From Nitrospinae bacterium AH_259_B05_G02_I21 (GTDB lineage: Bacteria > JADFOP01): a stretch of 5,624 bases of DNA. This document shows, piece after piece, positions 5,129 to 5,624 of the stretch (position 1 is its first letter; each line of letters begins with the position of its first letter). The notes under the pieces are model-generated. The model did not search any database and was not told where the DNA came from. It worked only from the letters and a program-made list of their open reading frames with translations. The stretch spans positions 1 to 5,624 of the forward strand of contig JALLOF010000069.1 in assembly GCA_027717595.1 (NCBI GenBank), read 5' to 3'. A program made the position numbers and the translations under genes.

Positions 5129-5624
5129 ATGGACCAAACCGAGCACAAGCAAGAGCCTAAACACACGGGCTGGAAGTCTCTAGCGGACCTTCTGAACAAG
5201 AAGCATGAATTGTTTGAAAAAACCCTCCTGTTGGAAGGATTTGAGTTTTCCTCCAACATTTACGTCATGGGGGGAGAGTACCTGACCATCGTTGACCCCG
5301 GCAACGATTACACCGCCTACATGGATCTTTTCTCCCTCGACTACGATCCGGCGGCCATCAAGAAGATCGTCCTCACCCACGGGCACCATGACCATGCCAT
5401 GGGGATTTTCGAGCTTCTGAGATCGTACCCAAGCGTCCTTGGTAACGGGGGCCTGGAGCTGATTCTGCATGAAGCGGCCCCCCCTCAGCTTAAGGAGATG
5501 CCTAAAGAGGCGGGCTGCCGGGTGACCGAGGTCCGGGGCGGGGAGACCCTGGAGCTGAGCGGCTTTGAGTGGGAGGTGATTTATACGCCCGGCCACACCA
5601 TCGATGGCATATGCCTTTATCACG
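5129..5624 (+). CDS. Metallo-beta-lactamase-fold hydrolase (3' truncated)
   Basis: The first 165 residues are visible and the gene runs off the right edge. A TAG at 5102-5104 and the absence of other start codons fix ATG 5129; the ribosome-binding site is weak (GAGAGAGA at 5112-5119). About 40 residues precede the fold. Then come the first strands (YLTIVDPGND, 51-60), the di-metal signature T-H-G-H-H-D-H at 83-89 (ligands His84, His86, Asp88, His89) and T-P-G-H at 153-156 (His156). These place it in the MBL superfamily, near the glyoxalase II-like hydrolases, which typically bind two zinc or iron ions. A thioesterase acting on acyl-CoA or another thioester would fit the neighbourhood, but the sequence shows only the fold and metal site. 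It follows a strong terminator, so it is probably transcribed separately from the genes before it. Confidence 0.92.
   Translation, partial: MDQTEHKQEPKHTGWKSLADLLNKKHELFEKTLLLEGFEFSSNIYVMGGEYLTIVDPGNDYTAYMDLFSLDYDPAAIKKIVLTHGHHDHAMGIFELLRSYPSVLGNGGLELILHEAAPPQLKEMPKEAGCRVTEVRGGETLELSGFEWEVIYTPGHTIDGICLYH

Noticed and set aside
1-5624. CRISPR arrays, tRNA or rRNA genes, insertion sequences
   Set aside because: No regularly spaced repeats, tRNA-like cloverleaf, rRNA sequence, transposase or terminal inverted repeats were seen.

Overview
The window looks like part of a bacterial catabolic cluster. It is moderately G+C-rich, carries strong AGGAGG-type ribosome-binding sites, and uses AGG freely for arginine. 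The gene content (an IclR-type regulator, two class III CoA-transferases in tandem, small cysteine-rich proteins and a metallo-beta-lactamase-fold hydrolase) is typical of anaerobes that activate organic acids as CoA thioesters. An anaerobic Desulfobacterota-like or other syntrophic or sulfate-reducing lineage would fit, but that is inference from style and content; no marker gene is present.

Layout, all on the + strand. 1-316: 3' end of an IclR-family regulator gene. 317-511: a 195-base leader with a CTCGTGC-N14-GCACGAG dyad, a Shine-Dalgarno-like site without an obvious gene, and a 17-base imperfect tandem repeat just before the next gene. 512-2002 and 2002-3423: two class III (CaiB/BaiF, family III) CoA-transferase genes sharing one base (TAATG). 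3424-3493: a strong G+C-rich hairpin without a U-tract. 3494-4945: four small, tightly packed genes (161, 81, 88 and 140 aa). The first two proteins are cysteine-rich, and the second has a four-cysteine layout like the small HiPIP-like subunits of benzylsuccinate-synthase-type glycyl radical enzymes. 5002-5050: a textbook rho-independent terminator. 5129-5624: the 5' part of a metallo-beta-lactamase-fold hydrolase gene, cut by the window edge.

The simplest reading is one transcription unit from about 400-500 to the terminator near 5040, possibly controlled by the upstream IclR regulator. The CoA-transferase pair probably forms a heteromeric enzyme that moves CoA onto a carboxylic acid. The four small proteins may be subunits or accessories of the same or a linked enzyme. 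No radical enzyme, dehydrogenase or thiolase lies in the window, so the substrate cannot be named. The small-protein block beside the unusual CoA-transferase pair is the part most likely to be undescribed.
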